NCBI GenBank assembly: GCA_010015745.1
Contig: ML978399.1
Span: 1 to 18,069 of the forward strand
Origin: Setomelanomma holmii
Lineage: Eukaryota > Ascomycota > Dothideomycetes > Pleosporales > Phaeosphaeriaceae
Direction: 5' to 3'
Length of the DNA stretch: 18,069 nt
In this document: in pieces, positions 1-9,448 of the stretch
Position numbering within the stretch: the first letter of the stretch is position 1
How the letters are laid out: every line of letters begins with the position of its first letter
Translations under genes and position numbers: made by a program
The notes under the pieces: generated by a model
Seen by the model: the letters and a program-made list of their open reading frames with translations, nothing else
What the model was told of the DNA's origin: nothing
Databases searched by the model: none

Positions 1-651
1 GTGATTGAGGCTGTTGTCGTGGAGCCATAGTGGTTGACGCGTAGAGTAACGCGCTGGTTTTGGTGGGGCAGACGGGATGGTGGTGGAACACGTTATAATC
101 GCTCTCTACAGCTCGCTCAATACAACAACCTTCTGCTTCCTTCATGTCTGCTCTGTCCTCTCACATCTGACATCCGGCAACCTCAGCGGGTCTTTCCAAC
201 TTGATGGGCGAACTGGACGCTTAGTGTGGAATACTTTGTTTTCAGGACAAATTACGTTGATCTCGAACATTGTGGTGCCGTACGCAGCGGTGGATGAAGA
301 AGGATTTGCCTGAAGTATATGGCTCGATCGATGGTCACGGCGTATGTCGCGTATGGCAACATCTCCATGATTGGTCTCTTTCAGAGATTAGGCAGATCAC
401 GGACGGTGAAGACGTGAATATAGCGGTGAGAACAAATGGCGCGAGACTATGACTCGTGAAGAATTTCAGCTCAGATGTGTTGTTGCGCTCTCCGTTCCTC
501 TCTCACTTGATGATCAGACAACCTTCTTCCTCGGAATATTAATTGCGCACTCTCCACGGCCGTCCTTTCGCAGTCATACCTGCGCTCCTCAAGTCCTTCT
601 CTGAACTCCCAGCTCAAGCTCAACTACCACGACACGGCGAATACTCGAATC
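1..651. other. Intergenic region upstream of the LPAEIR-motif gene
   Basis: No open frame here has the composition of a gene; the two short + frames (77-313 and 270-452) have no recognisable motif. The last 100 bases are pyrimidine-rich with many CTC/CAAC steps, as is common in fungal 5' leaders, and run into the ATG at 652. The first 28 bases could hold the start of a minus-strand gene running off the edge, but nine codons cannot support a call. Confidence 0.5.
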
Positions 652-1317
652 ATGGCAACATCGCTTGACCTGAAGCTGGCGCGCACTGCTGACTATGGGC
701 GCTTTTCGTTCCTCGATCTGCCAGCCGAGATCCGACTGATGGTGTACGCTTACTTCACTCCAGAGCATCACCCTCGACTTTATCGCGGCCTGCTTCTTGC
801 TTGCAAGCGAACGTACGCGGAGAACAAACCCGAGATGCTCAAAGCAGCGAAGGAATACTGTCAGCAATACGAACGCGACTGGATTGCGAACAATAACCAC
901 AGCAACATCATAGCTAAACCTTCTCAACTGGGTTGGGCCGTTGTCGTCTTCAATCCGACGTACAGTGACCTGTGCAATATGTGCTCTCCCGCCTTCACTG
1001 GCGCTCGCCAACTTCCACTCATCACCTCATCGCTCAACTACCTTGAATACACTGTTGCTCGAATCACCGCCCATGGGCTCTTACATCCTATCGACTATAT
1101 CTTGTACAGGATGTGCCAGGTGTTGGATCGATCTCATCTTCGTTCCAATGCGCCCCGCATTGTGCATCTCGATACACATCTCGCGCCATCGCTATATACA
1201 TCTTCAAAGAAGAGTAAGCTCCAACGGTCCAAGACTCGTTACAAAGACGGCAAGTCGAGCTATCTGGCAAAGTTGATCTTCAATGATACGGGAGATTATG
1301 TTTTGGGCATCACATAG
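652..1317 (+). CDS. Short F-box-like (LPAEIR-motif) hypothetical protein
   Basis: This is a 221-residue intronless frame. Residues 20-33 read FLDLPAEIRLMVYA, the hallmark opening of a very large group of fungal proteins annotated as F-box-like or LPAEIR-motif hypotheticals. After it comes a Leu/Cys segment around residues 45-53 that matches the 'LLxxCKxxYxE' continuation usual in this group. The rest (residues 55-221) has no motif I can name, and the tail is Lys/Ser-rich (about 185-205). F-box proteins recruit substrates to SCF ubiquitin ligases, but this short group mostly lacks demonstrated Skp1 binding, so the role is inferred only. The ATG is the first in the frame, after a pyrimidine-rich leader. 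The gene converges on the RING gene, with 307 bp between the stop codons. Confidence 0.72.
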   Translation: MATSLDLKLARTADYGRFSFLDLPAEIRLMVYAYFTPEHHPRLYRGLLLACKRTYAENKPEMLKAAKEYCQQYERDWIANNNHSNIIAKPSQLGWAVVVFNPTYSDLCNMCSPAFTGARQLPLITSSLNYLEYTVARITAHGLLHPIDYILYRMCQVLDRSHLRSNAPRIVHLDTHLAPSLYTSSKKSKLQRSKTRYKDGKSSYLAKLIFNDTGDYVLGIT

Positions 1318-1624
1318 ACGCGGCGCTGGGCACAAGAAGGGAATGAGGAAGCAGAAGTGAATCGAAAGGCACACTGAAAGGATGTGACCCATGATTCTTG
1401 AAAGGGAAAGATTTTGATTTGAGTGGAACTTTCTTACTTATGGACGATGTACGCGTGACTTTATTAGCCGCGCGATGAGAGATTACAGGCCAACTCGATT
1501 GCAATCAATACAGTCCTAAGAATAACTCGCGGGTAGATTCATGGGACCCATTTCATAAGTCAAATGAGGGAAGTGATCTGGTCTCAGCGTTCGCATTACA
1601 TGGCGCGATACGGAAGCGAACTAG
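1318..1624. other. Intergenic region between convergent genes
   Basis: This 307-bp stretch separates the ends of two convergent genes and should hold both 3' UTRs. It is more A/T-rich than the flanking coding DNA. I see no coding frame, tRNA or repeat in it. Confidence 0.6.
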
Positions 1625-2779
1625 CTATTCAGTTAGCAAAATCGAGCCTTGACCAGTCTCCTGCTCCCATCGCTTTTGCAATTTGATCTCTTCATCGAAA
1701 CAAAGAACCGACGCAATCGAAACCTGTAAGTTCTTTAGCTCCAATTCAAGCTTTTGAAAAACCCGTTGATAGTTCTCGGCTGCGTCAGGCTCCTTGACCC
1801 GGTATCGAGGAGCGAACAATTCGGCGCGGCAGGCGGGGCAGGTATGGCTCAGGTTTTCAAGACCGTGAATCCATGTGTCAAGACATTTCGGGCAGTACAC
1901 ATGCCCGCACGGCGTGCGCACGCCTGGAGGTGTTAGAGAGTCAGTGCATACGATGCATGTCTGCTCGACAAGCTCTTCTGTAGGGATGACGGTGGTGATT
2001 TCGCTCATGGCGATGGGCGTACCGTCCCAAACTACCTTCGCAGCCTCATTGAAGCGCGCCATGCAGTCTGCTTGTTCTTGGCGAAGCTGCTTGCACTTTT
2101 CATTGAGATGCGAAATCTCTTTGTAGACGAGCCAACTATCAGGGATCTTGAAAACTTTTCGCAAGTCGTGCAGATTTGCCTCAGTGTCCATAACAGAATG
2201 ACCGAGTGCACGACCTTTGTAGAAGTTGAGGCGCTGGAGAATCGAGAAACTGTGTACGTTGCGCAGCCGTGCATCGTCGTCCAGAGTTGAATCTGCCTGT
2301 GTCAGCCAAAGAGTGTCTTTCTGCTTACAAAGATCTACAAGCAAGGATTTGACTGAGTCAACCCGGCTTTGCATGTGCGGCGTGTACACAGAAGGCGGAA
2401 GTGCAACAGCCGCATCCAACCAAGTCAGGAAGTGCACCTTGTACTTGAGAATGTCGTACTGCCTGAGGAAAGCCACGGCTTCATTGTTCCGCGCCAGTCC
2501 CTTCGCGATAATTTTGAGATTCCATAGCAGGAAATACATGCTTGCATCCATGTCGTCAGACATCATGCGTAAGAGTGGAATGACTGCTCCCAAATGGTTT
2601 GAGACAGGTTGTGAGCGATACGACAAGCGGGACTTCGTTTCCGCATTGAGGTCTTCGACGATGGCTTGGGCCTGCGTGGACCGCACGATGTCAGTACCAT
2701 CTAGCATGTCGTCCAGACGATGAAGAGCACGGACGATATCATCAGCAGTCCGCGGAGCCGCATGGGATTGATCAGACAT
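1625..2779 (-). CDS. C3HC4 RING-finger protein, probable E3 ubiquitin ligase
   Basis: This is a 384-residue intronless frame. The only recognisable domain is a C3HC4 RING at about residues 275-317: C275, C278, C291, H293, C296, C299, C314 and C317. The core CGHVYCPKC and the ending CPAC are both present, so all eight zinc ligands are intact. RING domains bind E2 enzymes and promote ubiquitin transfer; the substrate here is unknown. Residues 1-215 are mostly helical-looking with no family I recognise. Residues 218-250 (Glu/Lys/Gln-rich) and 335-372 could form coiled coils either side of the RING. No signal peptide or membrane segment is visible, so a cytosolic or nuclear location is likely. 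The ATG at 2779 is the first in frame. The gene is divergent from the dioxygenase gene and shares its intergenic promoter region. Confidence 0.88.
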   Translation of the reverse strand: MSDQSHAAPRTADDIVRALHRLDDMLDGTDIVRSTQAQAIVEDLNAETKSRLSYRSQPVSNHLGAVIPLLRMMSDDMDASMYFLLWNLKIIAKGLARNNEAVAFLRQYDILKYKVHFLTWLDAAVALPPSVYTPHMQSRVDSVKSLLVDLCKQKDTLWLTQADSTLDDDARLRNVHSFSILQRLNFYKGRALGHSVMDTEANLHDLRKVFKIPDSWLVYKEISHLNEKCKQLRQEQADCMARFNEAAKVVWDGTPIAMSEITTVIPTEELVEQTCIVCTDSLTPPGVRTPCGHVYCPKCLDTWIHGLENLSHTCPACRAELFAPRYRVKEPDAAENYQRVFQKLELELKNLQVSIASVLCFDEEIKLQKRWEQETGQGSILLTE

Positions 2780-3554
2780 GATACCGAAGTTAATAGTACT
2801 GGAAGAAGTCGAAGTGGTGTGTTGACTTGATATCGTGGTTGAGGTTGATGTTGTGGCTGATGACCAGTGAAGAGATGATTGGAGACTTTCGGGAAGTTAC
2901 ACGAGTGTATATGAAGACCATGCCATTGTGCACAGATGGTAGAACTTGAGGTACCGGAGTCATTGTCCATGGTCGAAGAGCGAATTGGGAGAAGTATATG
3001 CACAATGATCAGGCGATTTTTGTAGTAGAGACTTTCTAAGTTCTACGCATCTGAGCAGGGGATAACACTGTGCTTTGACAATAAACCACAGTCGGTCGAC
3101 CGATTCATCTTTGCTCAAAAATTGTGCGGAGTGGAGGAGCAGTGCCTATAACCTACCGTGAACCGCCAGTACGTGGCCGTGGTGACAGGCCTTGGAGACC
3201 ATTTTCTCGTAAGATTTTGCGAGCATGAGATTTTTCCATGGAGGAGAGCTCATATACCATAGTGGGCTGAGATGTGTCGACGTTTGCCGAGTAGCAGCTT
3301 GTCGTGTTGTTGGTTGGAAAGACGCGTCGAAGAGGGCGAGATTTGATTAGGTGAGTCGGGTTCACGAACCGGATATAACGCTAGCGCGTTTTCCCCTCTC
3401 GCATTCGATCACACTTGCCGTCTCATCACTCGTCCGCCACCGCGGAGAACAGCGATAAGCAGCATGGCAAGCTTCATAACCTCGGGGCGCGCTCTCGCGG
3501 CTTCCTTAAGTATACTACACGCTCGACTGGGTCTCACACGGACGCACAGCAACA
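2780..3554. other. Divergent promoter region between RING and dioxygenase genes
   Basis: About 775 bp lies between two divergent start codons and should contain both promoters and 5' leaders. Visible landmarks are a perfect 12-bp palindrome at 3092-3103, an ATATAA element near 3373-3378 ahead of the dioxygenase, and an out-of-frame ATG at 3464. The short frames here, including a 70-codon minus frame at 3153-3365, show no recognisable protein. Confidence 0.6.
3092..3103. promoter_or_regulatory. Perfect 12-bp palindrome containing CGG-N4-CCG
   Basis: TCGGTCGACCGA equals its own reverse complement and contains two inverted CGG triplets four bases apart. Inverted or everted CGG triplets are the typical targets of Zn(II)2Cys6 fungal transcription factors, with the spacing set by the factor. 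Its place in the middle of a divergent intergenic region fits a regulatory site, but a single copy is weak evidence and the role is inferred. Confidence 0.3.
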
Positions 3555-4548
3555 ATGTTTTTTTCACGATTGACCTTCAAGCCCTTGCATCCTACTTTCG
3601 GGGCGGAATGCTACGGCGTCGAATTCTCATGTGCCGTAGACGCCAAAACAGTCGAAGAGATCCGCGCCGGTTTGGCAAAGTACGGCGTGCTTGTATTTCG
3701 ACAGGCACAGCTTGATGATGCGCGTCACGTCGCGTTCGCTGGACAGTTGGGCGAGCTTGACGATTCAACACCATACATCAAGGCCGGCAGGAAGCACCGA
3801 TTAGCACCGTACACAGAGCTGTTCGATGTCAGTAATCTCGATGATGATGGCAATGTGGTGTCGACCGACAGCTTGCGCTTCCAGCTGGGCTTAGGCAATG
3901 GCCTTTTTCATGTTGACTCGGCTTTCAATCCACGGCGTGCCGGCTACTCGCTCCTTCGCGCTCATGAATTGCCCCCAAAGGGTACCGGAGGAGCTACTGC
4001 GTTTGCGGACACACGAACAGCGTATGCCGACCTCGACGTAGACACTAAAGAGATGATCAAGGACTACATTGTCAACCATTCTCTGTGGCACAGTCGACGC
4101 TTGGCAGCACCCGACTGTAAGTTTTTGAAGGAAATGAATCCCGAAGATCATTTCATGGGCCGTCATTCCCTCGTGCAGCGACACGAACCTAGCGGGCGAA
4201 CGAATCTGTACATTGCTCACCATGCTCATCACATCGACGGGCTTTCGTTCGAGGAGAGCCAGGAAACTATCCACAAGCTACTTAGCTATGCGACTCAAGA
4301 GAAGTACACTTTTGAAGTTGAATGGGAGAACAATGGAGACATCATAATCTGGGTAGGCATAATGCCTCGAAGACGGAGATGCTCGTTACTGACAAGCTTA
4401 GGATAATACTTGCGTCATGCATAAAGCTTGCCGTGGGTCTTTTGAAGGGAAATACGTACGCGATATGCGACGAGCTACTGTCCACGATGGATCATCGACA
4501 GCCTGGGGATTGAACGAGCAAACTGATTTCCGCGCTGGAATGCCGTAA
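3555..4548 (+). CDS. TauD/TfdA-family 2-oxoglutarate-dependent dioxygenase
   Basis: This enzyme is Fe(II)- and 2-oxoglutarate-dependent, of the taurine / 2,4-D dioxygenase type; its substrate cannot be told from sequence. There are two exons, 3555-4352 and 4402-4548, joined in phase 0 by a 49-nt intron (4353-4401, GTAGGC donor, TACTGAC branch site, CTTAG acceptor). The spliced protein is 314 residues. Exon 1 carries the metal-binding H119-x-D121 (FHVDSAF) and the GGATAFADTR strand at about 145-154. Exon 2 carries the distal metal ligand H273 (CVMHKA) and the 2-oxoglutarate-binding arginine region YVRDMRRATVHD (R286-R290). If the intron were read through, the protein would end 17 residues after W266 without the third iron ligand, so splicing is required. 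The N-terminus (LTFKPLHPTFGAECYGVEF) matches the usual family start. An upstream exon is possible (see findings). Confidence 0.92.
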
Positions 4549-5014
4549 TTCGCTCGCCTCGTTGAGTGTCAACGAGCTTCATATGCACCCGAGCAACACA
4601 TTTCTGAGAGTCCATCGACAGCCTGGAATGAGCTTCCTCCTCAATCTGCCTGCAAGGCATACTACAAGCTGCATTGGTGTCGTCGATCGCTTCACTACTT
4701 CGCTAACTTGATCTTTTCAGTTCCTGTTTGTGCTTGCACTCCATCTTCCCCAACACCTTCTGTACAACATGCCGACACGAGGACCACCAAAACTTGAGAT
4801 CACCACGTCAAAGCGAAGCATCGCGTGCTAATTTCCCCAAGCTTGTTGTGATCTTGCGCCCGAAGAATTCAACAAGTCGATCTATAACTTACTGACGCAT
4901 CGTATCTCAAACAATGTCTAGGCCAAGCTTTTCTTCCGTCACTCTTTACGACCCTACGCTCATTCGATTGGTGTTGTCGCATACAGTCTCTCTTTGACTT
5001 CCTAGCGGCTGACC
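4549..5014. other. Intergenic region upstream of the secreted protein gene
   Basis: This 466-bp stretch holds the 3' end of the dioxygenase transcript and the promoter and leader of the secreted-protein gene. I see no convincing gene. A 14-base sequence from the last coding exon (4493-4506) recurs exactly at 4613-4626. The region just before the ATG is pyrimidine-rich. Confidence 0.55.
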
Positions 5015-7327
5015 ATGATGAAGGCCTTTGTAGCAGGAGCTTTGCTGCTGCAAACAATCAACGCTCAAGGCCTCGGCGGTCTGGGAAGTCTGGGTGGCGT
5101 TACAGGTGGTCTCACCGGCGCCGCAGGCGGAATCGCGCCTCTCCCTGTCCCGAACCCAAGTGCATCAAGTGAGGCAGGTCTGCTGCCTTCAGATGTGGGT
5201 GCAGCAGCAGGCGATTTAGCGATCCCTACGCCACTGGATGCCGTGCCTCTACCGTCAGGCACGGCAGATGACATTCTCGATCCGAGCTCCATCGAAGACA
5301 CTTTCGGCGCAGGCGCGACTCCGGGAGATGGCGCTTCGTTCGATGGCCAAGACGTTGGGTCTTCCACTCCAGTGCTCAACGGGCTACCTGCGTTGCCTCT
5401 CGAGTCTGACGTTACCAGCACCGGCGACGTCGTACCCGATCTTCCGGTGGACCCAAACTCTGGTCTTGGTAATGCTCCCAGTCTCACAGATGGTCTTGTG
5501 TTGGGAGCTGTCACCTCCGCTGTTGCCGATGCTCCTTCTATTGTGATTGACCTAGGCAACGCCGTGGCAACGACCGTCGCTGATGTCCCTTCTACTGTCG
5601 ACGACCTTGGGAATACCGTGGCATCGACCGTCGCTGATGTCCCTTCTCTTGTCGACTACCTTGGGAACACTGTGGAATCGACCATCGCTGATGTCCCCTC
5701 TATTTTCGATGACCTAGGCAACACTGTGGACCCGACTGTTCCTGAAACTCCTTCTATCATCGATGACTCTGGATTCGGCACGGTGGCTACCCCGGTCGTG
5801 GACAGTGAGCCCGACTGGTCGATCTATGGCACCAGCAGTGCTGATGGTAGTGTACCTACCGAGGATACTACCTTCCCTGACTTCGACGCGACTGGTGGCA
5901 GTTTTGATGCTTCTGGAATGGATGGAGCAGCACTCCCCAATGAGACTGGAACTCCCGACCCCTTTGCTGATCTCCCAGACGATGGCGGCGCTCTTGCAGG
6001 TGACCAGGGTTTTGATCATGTCTCTTCTAGCGCTATTCTCCCTGAGGTCACGCCCGCAGCGGATGACGGATATCTTGCACCGGAGGTTACGCCAGCAGCG
6101 GATGGTGGCTCTCTTTCTGGCGCCACTGGATGGACTGGCGAAGATGCGGGCAACTACGATGGGCAGGATTATGGCCCAGATGATACCAGTGATGACAATG
6201 GTCATGACGATGATGAAGAGTGCCCATCATACTGCTTGAAGGGCGCCGATTACGCCACCAGCAACTCCTATCCCACCGACACGAGCTCATACCCCGATGA
6301 CAGCAGTGATGATTCGGGATACCCCATGATCAAAAGAATCTTCCGGAGACTTACTCGCCGTCAAGGGTCATCAGATGGTGGATTTGCCGCGTTCCAGTGG
6401 CCGAGCGCAGGAAAGGGAAAGAAGAACAATGATTCTGAAGATGACTGCAACCCCAACCTTCCTGACTGGGTACACGAGACATCTGGCAAGACGCCTTGCA
6501 AGCCCAAGTGCCCTGCTAGCTGCTACTACCAGCCCGCTCCCGTCGGATACCCTGAGACTCCTACCGGCTACCCGACTCCGACTCCTTGGACATACGAGCC
6601 TTATGCATCCAATGCATCCACCCCTACGTGGGATGACTCGACTGAGGCAAGCACTTCCACCCAGACCACGTTCATCACCTCCGTTATCACCGGCGAGTCA
6701 GAACCATACCCATACACTGATGAGCCGTACCCATACACTTCGGACGAGTCGTACCCAGACTCATCATACCCTTCGGCCATCGCGTACCCTGACTCTGCAT
6801 ACCCTGCGTCTGGGTCTTGCGATACTGGATCTTGCCCAGGCTCTTCTGACGACAAGGACTGGACCGGAGACTCCCTCGCTACCATCTGCCCCAAGCAGTG
6901 CAATCCTTTCGACCCAGCTGCGAACAAGTGCGACATCACCTCGAGCTGCACGACCACCGGCAAGGGCAAGTACTGCTGTGCCTGCAGAGCAGGATACAGG
7001 GCCAGCGCCTGGAACGAGAAGGACTTCAGCAAGCAGTTCAAGTTTGATGGTCAACCATATGTGTATACCGCCGAGGGTGTGGTTTGCGACAAGGTCTGCA
7101 GCGACCAGACTTGCTCCGAGGTGTTGAGCAGGCCCTTGTGCCAGTCGGCGTGTCCCTACGTGGCGAGAGTTGGTGGAGACGATGAAAATGTAGACGAAGA
7201 TGGACGAGGTTTCTTTGTGTCAGGTTCCGTTTATTCGCGCACATGCATGAAGGAGTTGGGCTTGTATGGAGGATGTAATTTATACTCTGGATGCATGCAG
7301 TCTTTCCATAACTCATATTTCACATAA
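5015..7327 (+). CDS. Large secreted acidic repeat protein with Cys-rich C-terminal module
   Basis: This is a 770-residue intronless frame. Residues 1-18 (MMKAFVAGALLLQTINA) form a clear signal peptide, cleaved probably before Q19. The mature protein is low-complexity: a Gly/Leu-rich start (19-40), an acidic Ser/Thr/Pro/Asp region to about 400, four and a half 18-residue repeats at 169-251, an acidic run (388-402), dibasic sites KR, RR and RR at 440-449 that could be cut by Kex2, and a Tyr-Pro-rich stretch (about 508-598, with YPYT and SYP motifs). A cysteine-rich module at 625-709 follows (CPKQCNPFD, then KYCCACRAGY, then a CDKVC segment); it looks EGF-like and disulfide-bonded. The last 60 residues add four more Cys. 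No hydrophobic GPI-anchor tail is present, so secretion or cell-wall association is inferred. The function is unknown; a cell-surface or matrix role is possible. Confidence 0.82.
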   Translation: MMKAFVAGALLLQTINAQGLGGLGSLGGVTGGLTGAAGGIAPLPVPNPSASSEAGLLPSDVGAAAGDLAIPTPLDAVPLPSGTADDILDPSSIEDTFGAGATPGDGASFDGQDVGSSTPVLNGLPALPLESDVTSTGDVVPDLPVDPNSGLGNAPSLTDGLVLGAVTSAVADAPSIVIDLGNAVATTVADVPSTVDDLGNTVASTVADVPSLVDYLGNTVESTIADVPSIFDDLGNTVDPTVPETPSIIDDSGFGTVATPVVDSEPDWSIYGTSSADGSVPTEDTTFPDFDATGGSFDASGMDGAALPNETGTPDPFADLPDDGGALAGDQGFDHVSSSAILPEVTPAADDGYLAPEVTPAADGGSLSGATGWTGEDAGNYDGQDYGPDDTSDDNGHDDDEECPSYCLKGADYATSNSYPTDTSSYPDDSSDDSGYPMIKRIFRRLTRRQGSSDGGFAAFQWPSAGKGKKNNDSEDDCNPNLPDWVHETSGKTPCKPKCPASCYYQPAPVGYPETPTGYPTPTPWTYEPYASNASTPTWDDSTEASTSTQTTFITSVITGESEPYPYTDEPYPYTSDESYPDSSYPSAIAYPDSAYPASGSCDTGSCPGSSDDKDWTGDSLATICPKQCNPFDPAANKCDITSSCTTTGKGKYCCACRAGYRASAWNEKDFSKQFKFDGQPYVYTAEGVVCDKVCSDQTCSEVLSRPLCQSACPYVARVGGDDENVDEDGRGFFVSGSVYSRTCMKELGLYGGCNLYSGCMQSFHNSYFT
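5519..5767 (+). repeat. 54-bp in-frame tandem repeats, 4.6 copies
   Basis: The units start at about 5519, 5573, 5627 and 5681, with a partial copy at 5735-5767. Each encodes 18 residues of the form (T/A)VADVPSxVDDLGNTVxS. The second and third copies are the most alike; the outer copies have drifted. The period is a multiple of three, so copy number can change without breaking the frame, as is common in fungal surface proteins. Confidence 0.85.
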
Positions 7328-7573
7328 AGTCAATACAAAATATGGATGCAAGCCACTTCGTGTTGCGCAGGTGATGCAGTCCAAAGCAAGCTGGAGATAG
7401 TCTCCGCGCCAAGCTTTGCGGACCTCCGATGCCGCCCCAAGCCGCCACATTCTCCAGCAACATGATTTCAAAGCGCTCCACAACATACTGCACCAACGCG
7501 ATGCGCTTGTCTCGAATATACACTCCGCATACCTTCAGACCGAATACACGTGCACCTGACTGAATCGCCCACA

Positions 7574-8548
7574 ATGCCGCTCGATAATATCCGCAACATC
7601 GTCCTCGTCCTCTCTGGCAAAGGCGGGGTTGGCAAATCGAGCATTACTACGCAACTCGCCCTTGCACTATCGCTGCAAGGCCACGCCGTCGGCGTCCTAG
7701 ACATCGATCTTACCGGACCCAGCATACCGCGCTTCTTCGGCATAGAAGAGCGCAAAGTGCGACAAGCACCCGGTGGCTGGATACCCGTCGACGTGCACGA
7801 GAAGCAAACGCTGTCCGCGCATAGGATGCAAAAGAAGGCAGAAGGAGCGACAGGACAAGACATTGGCGCGCTATCATGCATGTCTCTCGGCTTCATACTT
7901 GCGAATCGCAGCGACGCTGTCATCTGGCGCGGACCCAAGAAGACAGCCATGGTCCGTCAATTCCTGACCGATGTGCTGTGGCCGAAGCTCGATTACCTGC
8001 TCATCGATACACCCCCGGGCACTTCGGACGAACACATCTCGCTGCTCGAAACGCTGCTGAAGAATACTTCGACCACACCGCATGCTTCGTTACCCTACCT
8101 CGCTGGTGCGGTTGTTGTTACAACGCCACAAGCGATTAGCATATCAGATGTCAAGAAAGAGCTGAATTTCTGCAAAAAGACGGGGATAAGAGTTCTCGGC
8201 GTCGTGGAGAATATGGCTGGCTTTGTCTGCCCGAACTGCTCAGAATGCACGAATGTGTTCAGTAAAGGCGGAGGCGAAATAATGGCGAGGGACTTCGAGG
8301 TGCCGTTTTTGGGAAGCGTACCGATCGATCCGGCGTTTGTGCAGTTGATAGAAGAGGGCACAAGGCCGGTGTACCCGAACGGCACGGTCATTGAGGGAAG
8401 GGATGTCAGTGGGCAAGAGCAGAACGCTGCTGGAAGAGGCAAGGAGGGATTATTTGTGGATAAATATCGGGATTGCTCGTTGTATCCGCTCTTCGATGGA
8501 TTTGTGACGAGACTGGTGGAGGATATTGGGAGGGGTGGAGCAGCCTGA
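7574..8548 (+). CDS. CFD1: CFD1/NUBP2 cytosolic Fe-S cluster assembly scaffold ATPase
   Basis: This is a Mrp/NBP35-type P-loop ATPase of the cytosolic iron-sulfur assembly (CIA) machinery, which with NBP35 forms the scaffold that assembles [4Fe-4S] clusters for cytosolic and nuclear proteins. From the ATG at 7574 it is 324 residues, close to family length. Features are the deviant Walker A SGKGGVGKSS (14-23), the VLDIDLTGPSIPRFFG segment (41-56), YLLIDTPPGTSDEH (141-154), and the C-terminal MAGFVCPNCSEC with the bridging cluster ligands C219 and C222. There is no N-terminal four-Cys ferredoxin-like extension, which separates CFD1 from NBP35. An in-frame ATG eight codons upstream (7550) is less likely, because the family starts with a short lead into the P-loop strand. 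Residues 276-304 near the C-terminus are less conserved-looking. The gene is intronless. Confidence 0.93.
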   Translation: MPLDNIRNIVLVLSGKGGVGKSSITTQLALALSLQGHAVGVLDIDLTGPSIPRFFGIEERKVRQAPGGWIPVDVHEKQTLSAHRMQKKAEGATGQDIGALSCMSLGFILANRSDAVIWRGPKKTAMVRQFLTDVLWPKLDYLLIDTPPGTSDEHISLLETLLKNTSTTPHASLPYLAGAVVVTTPQAISISDVKKELNFCKKTGIRVLGVVENMAGFVCPNCSECTNVFSKGGGEIMARDFEVPFLGSVPIDPAFVQLIEEGTRPVYPNGTVIEGRDVSGQEQNAAGRGKEGLFVDKYRDCSLYPLFDGFVTRLVEDIGRGGAA

Positions 8549-9448
8549 AGAAGGACGGCCGATGGACTCGTAGGGATACATCCAGGGACCGCTGTCAGCA
8601 CAAGAACAATTCTGGCGAACCGAGACGAAAACGCACGGTAGACCAGGGAGACCATCTATCCGAGCAAAATGCCCTCATTTCTAGTCCGTCCAACCCGGTC
8701 ATCGCAATATCTCATATGGTTCTCTACATCGCTTGTCGCATACCATCTTTCTCCAGCTCCTGGATTCTTGTCTTTCAGCGTATAGCTTGAACTTCTCTCT
8801 TGAGCCATCATCGAATGGACCAGTCAGCAATCTTCCTGTCAGCTTCTGCTCCAACCAAGAGTGAGTCCTCCTTGCCTAAACACGATGCACGTCACCGCCG
8901 CTGCCCAGCGTTTGCACAAATCCTGGAACCATTCGTATCGTCCCAAGGTTCCACGGAGGTATGGAAAGCCTTTCGCTCCTCACTCCCGTGACTGCTCCGC
9001 CACCCGGCTCGCTAAAGACTGAGCTTGACTTCTGGCCGCTTTTCGTGTTCCTGATCAGGAGTCTTCTTTCTGGCCGTTTGTTCGGGAGCCAGGGTAATAC
9101 TGCTTATCACTGGTCGCTGCCTGCAGTCTTGTACGAATTAGTCAGTACTTTCTCAGTTTCCCTAACAAATTAGGCTTACAGGTAAAAGTGATAGCAGTAG
9201 TCGCTAGCTCAGCAGAAAGGGACCACTGTCTATATAAGCTCGTCGTCATCACGTTTTCGGCTGGTTGTCGTTAATCTTTCTTACTCACCACTTTCGACAC
9301 TGCGCAACTTGGGATAACCTCTCACGACGACGATTACTTAACTTGTCTCCGCCTCTCGACCAGGACCTCAACACGACAAAGTCGCTTCAAAACAGAGCTC
9401 GACGGTCCTGGCAATTGACGACAACGGCTTCCACCCCAAAACTGCGCC
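8549..9448. other. Intergenic region with promoter of the 860-residue protein gene
   Basis: About 900 bp without a supported gene; several + frames of 60-100 codons have no motif and lack coding-like composition. The right end holds a TATA element at 9231-9238 and then about 210 bp of pyrimidine- and CAAC-rich leader leading to a strong start context (cgccATGG) at 9449. Confidence 0.6.
9231..9238 (+). promoter_or_regulatory. Probable TATA box
   Basis: TATATAAG lies about 210 bp before the ATG at 9449, followed by a pyrimidine-rich stretch suitable for transcription start and a long 5' leader. The match is to the general TATAWAAG consensus; it is a single motif, so confidence is moderate. Confidence 0.45.

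Noticed and set aside
1..28. Start of a minus-strand gene (MAPRQQPQ...) running off the left edge
   Set aside because: Only nine codons are inside the window. The start context is fair, but no family or composition test is possible.
3153..3365. 70-codon minus frame between the RING and dioxygenase genes
   Set aside because: No motif or coding-like composition, and it sits in the promoter of the dioxygenase.
4493..4626. Exact 14-base repeat (CATCGACAGCCTGG) at 4493 and 4613
   Set aside because: The similarity does not extend to either side, so there is no evidence of a tandem duplication or functional element.
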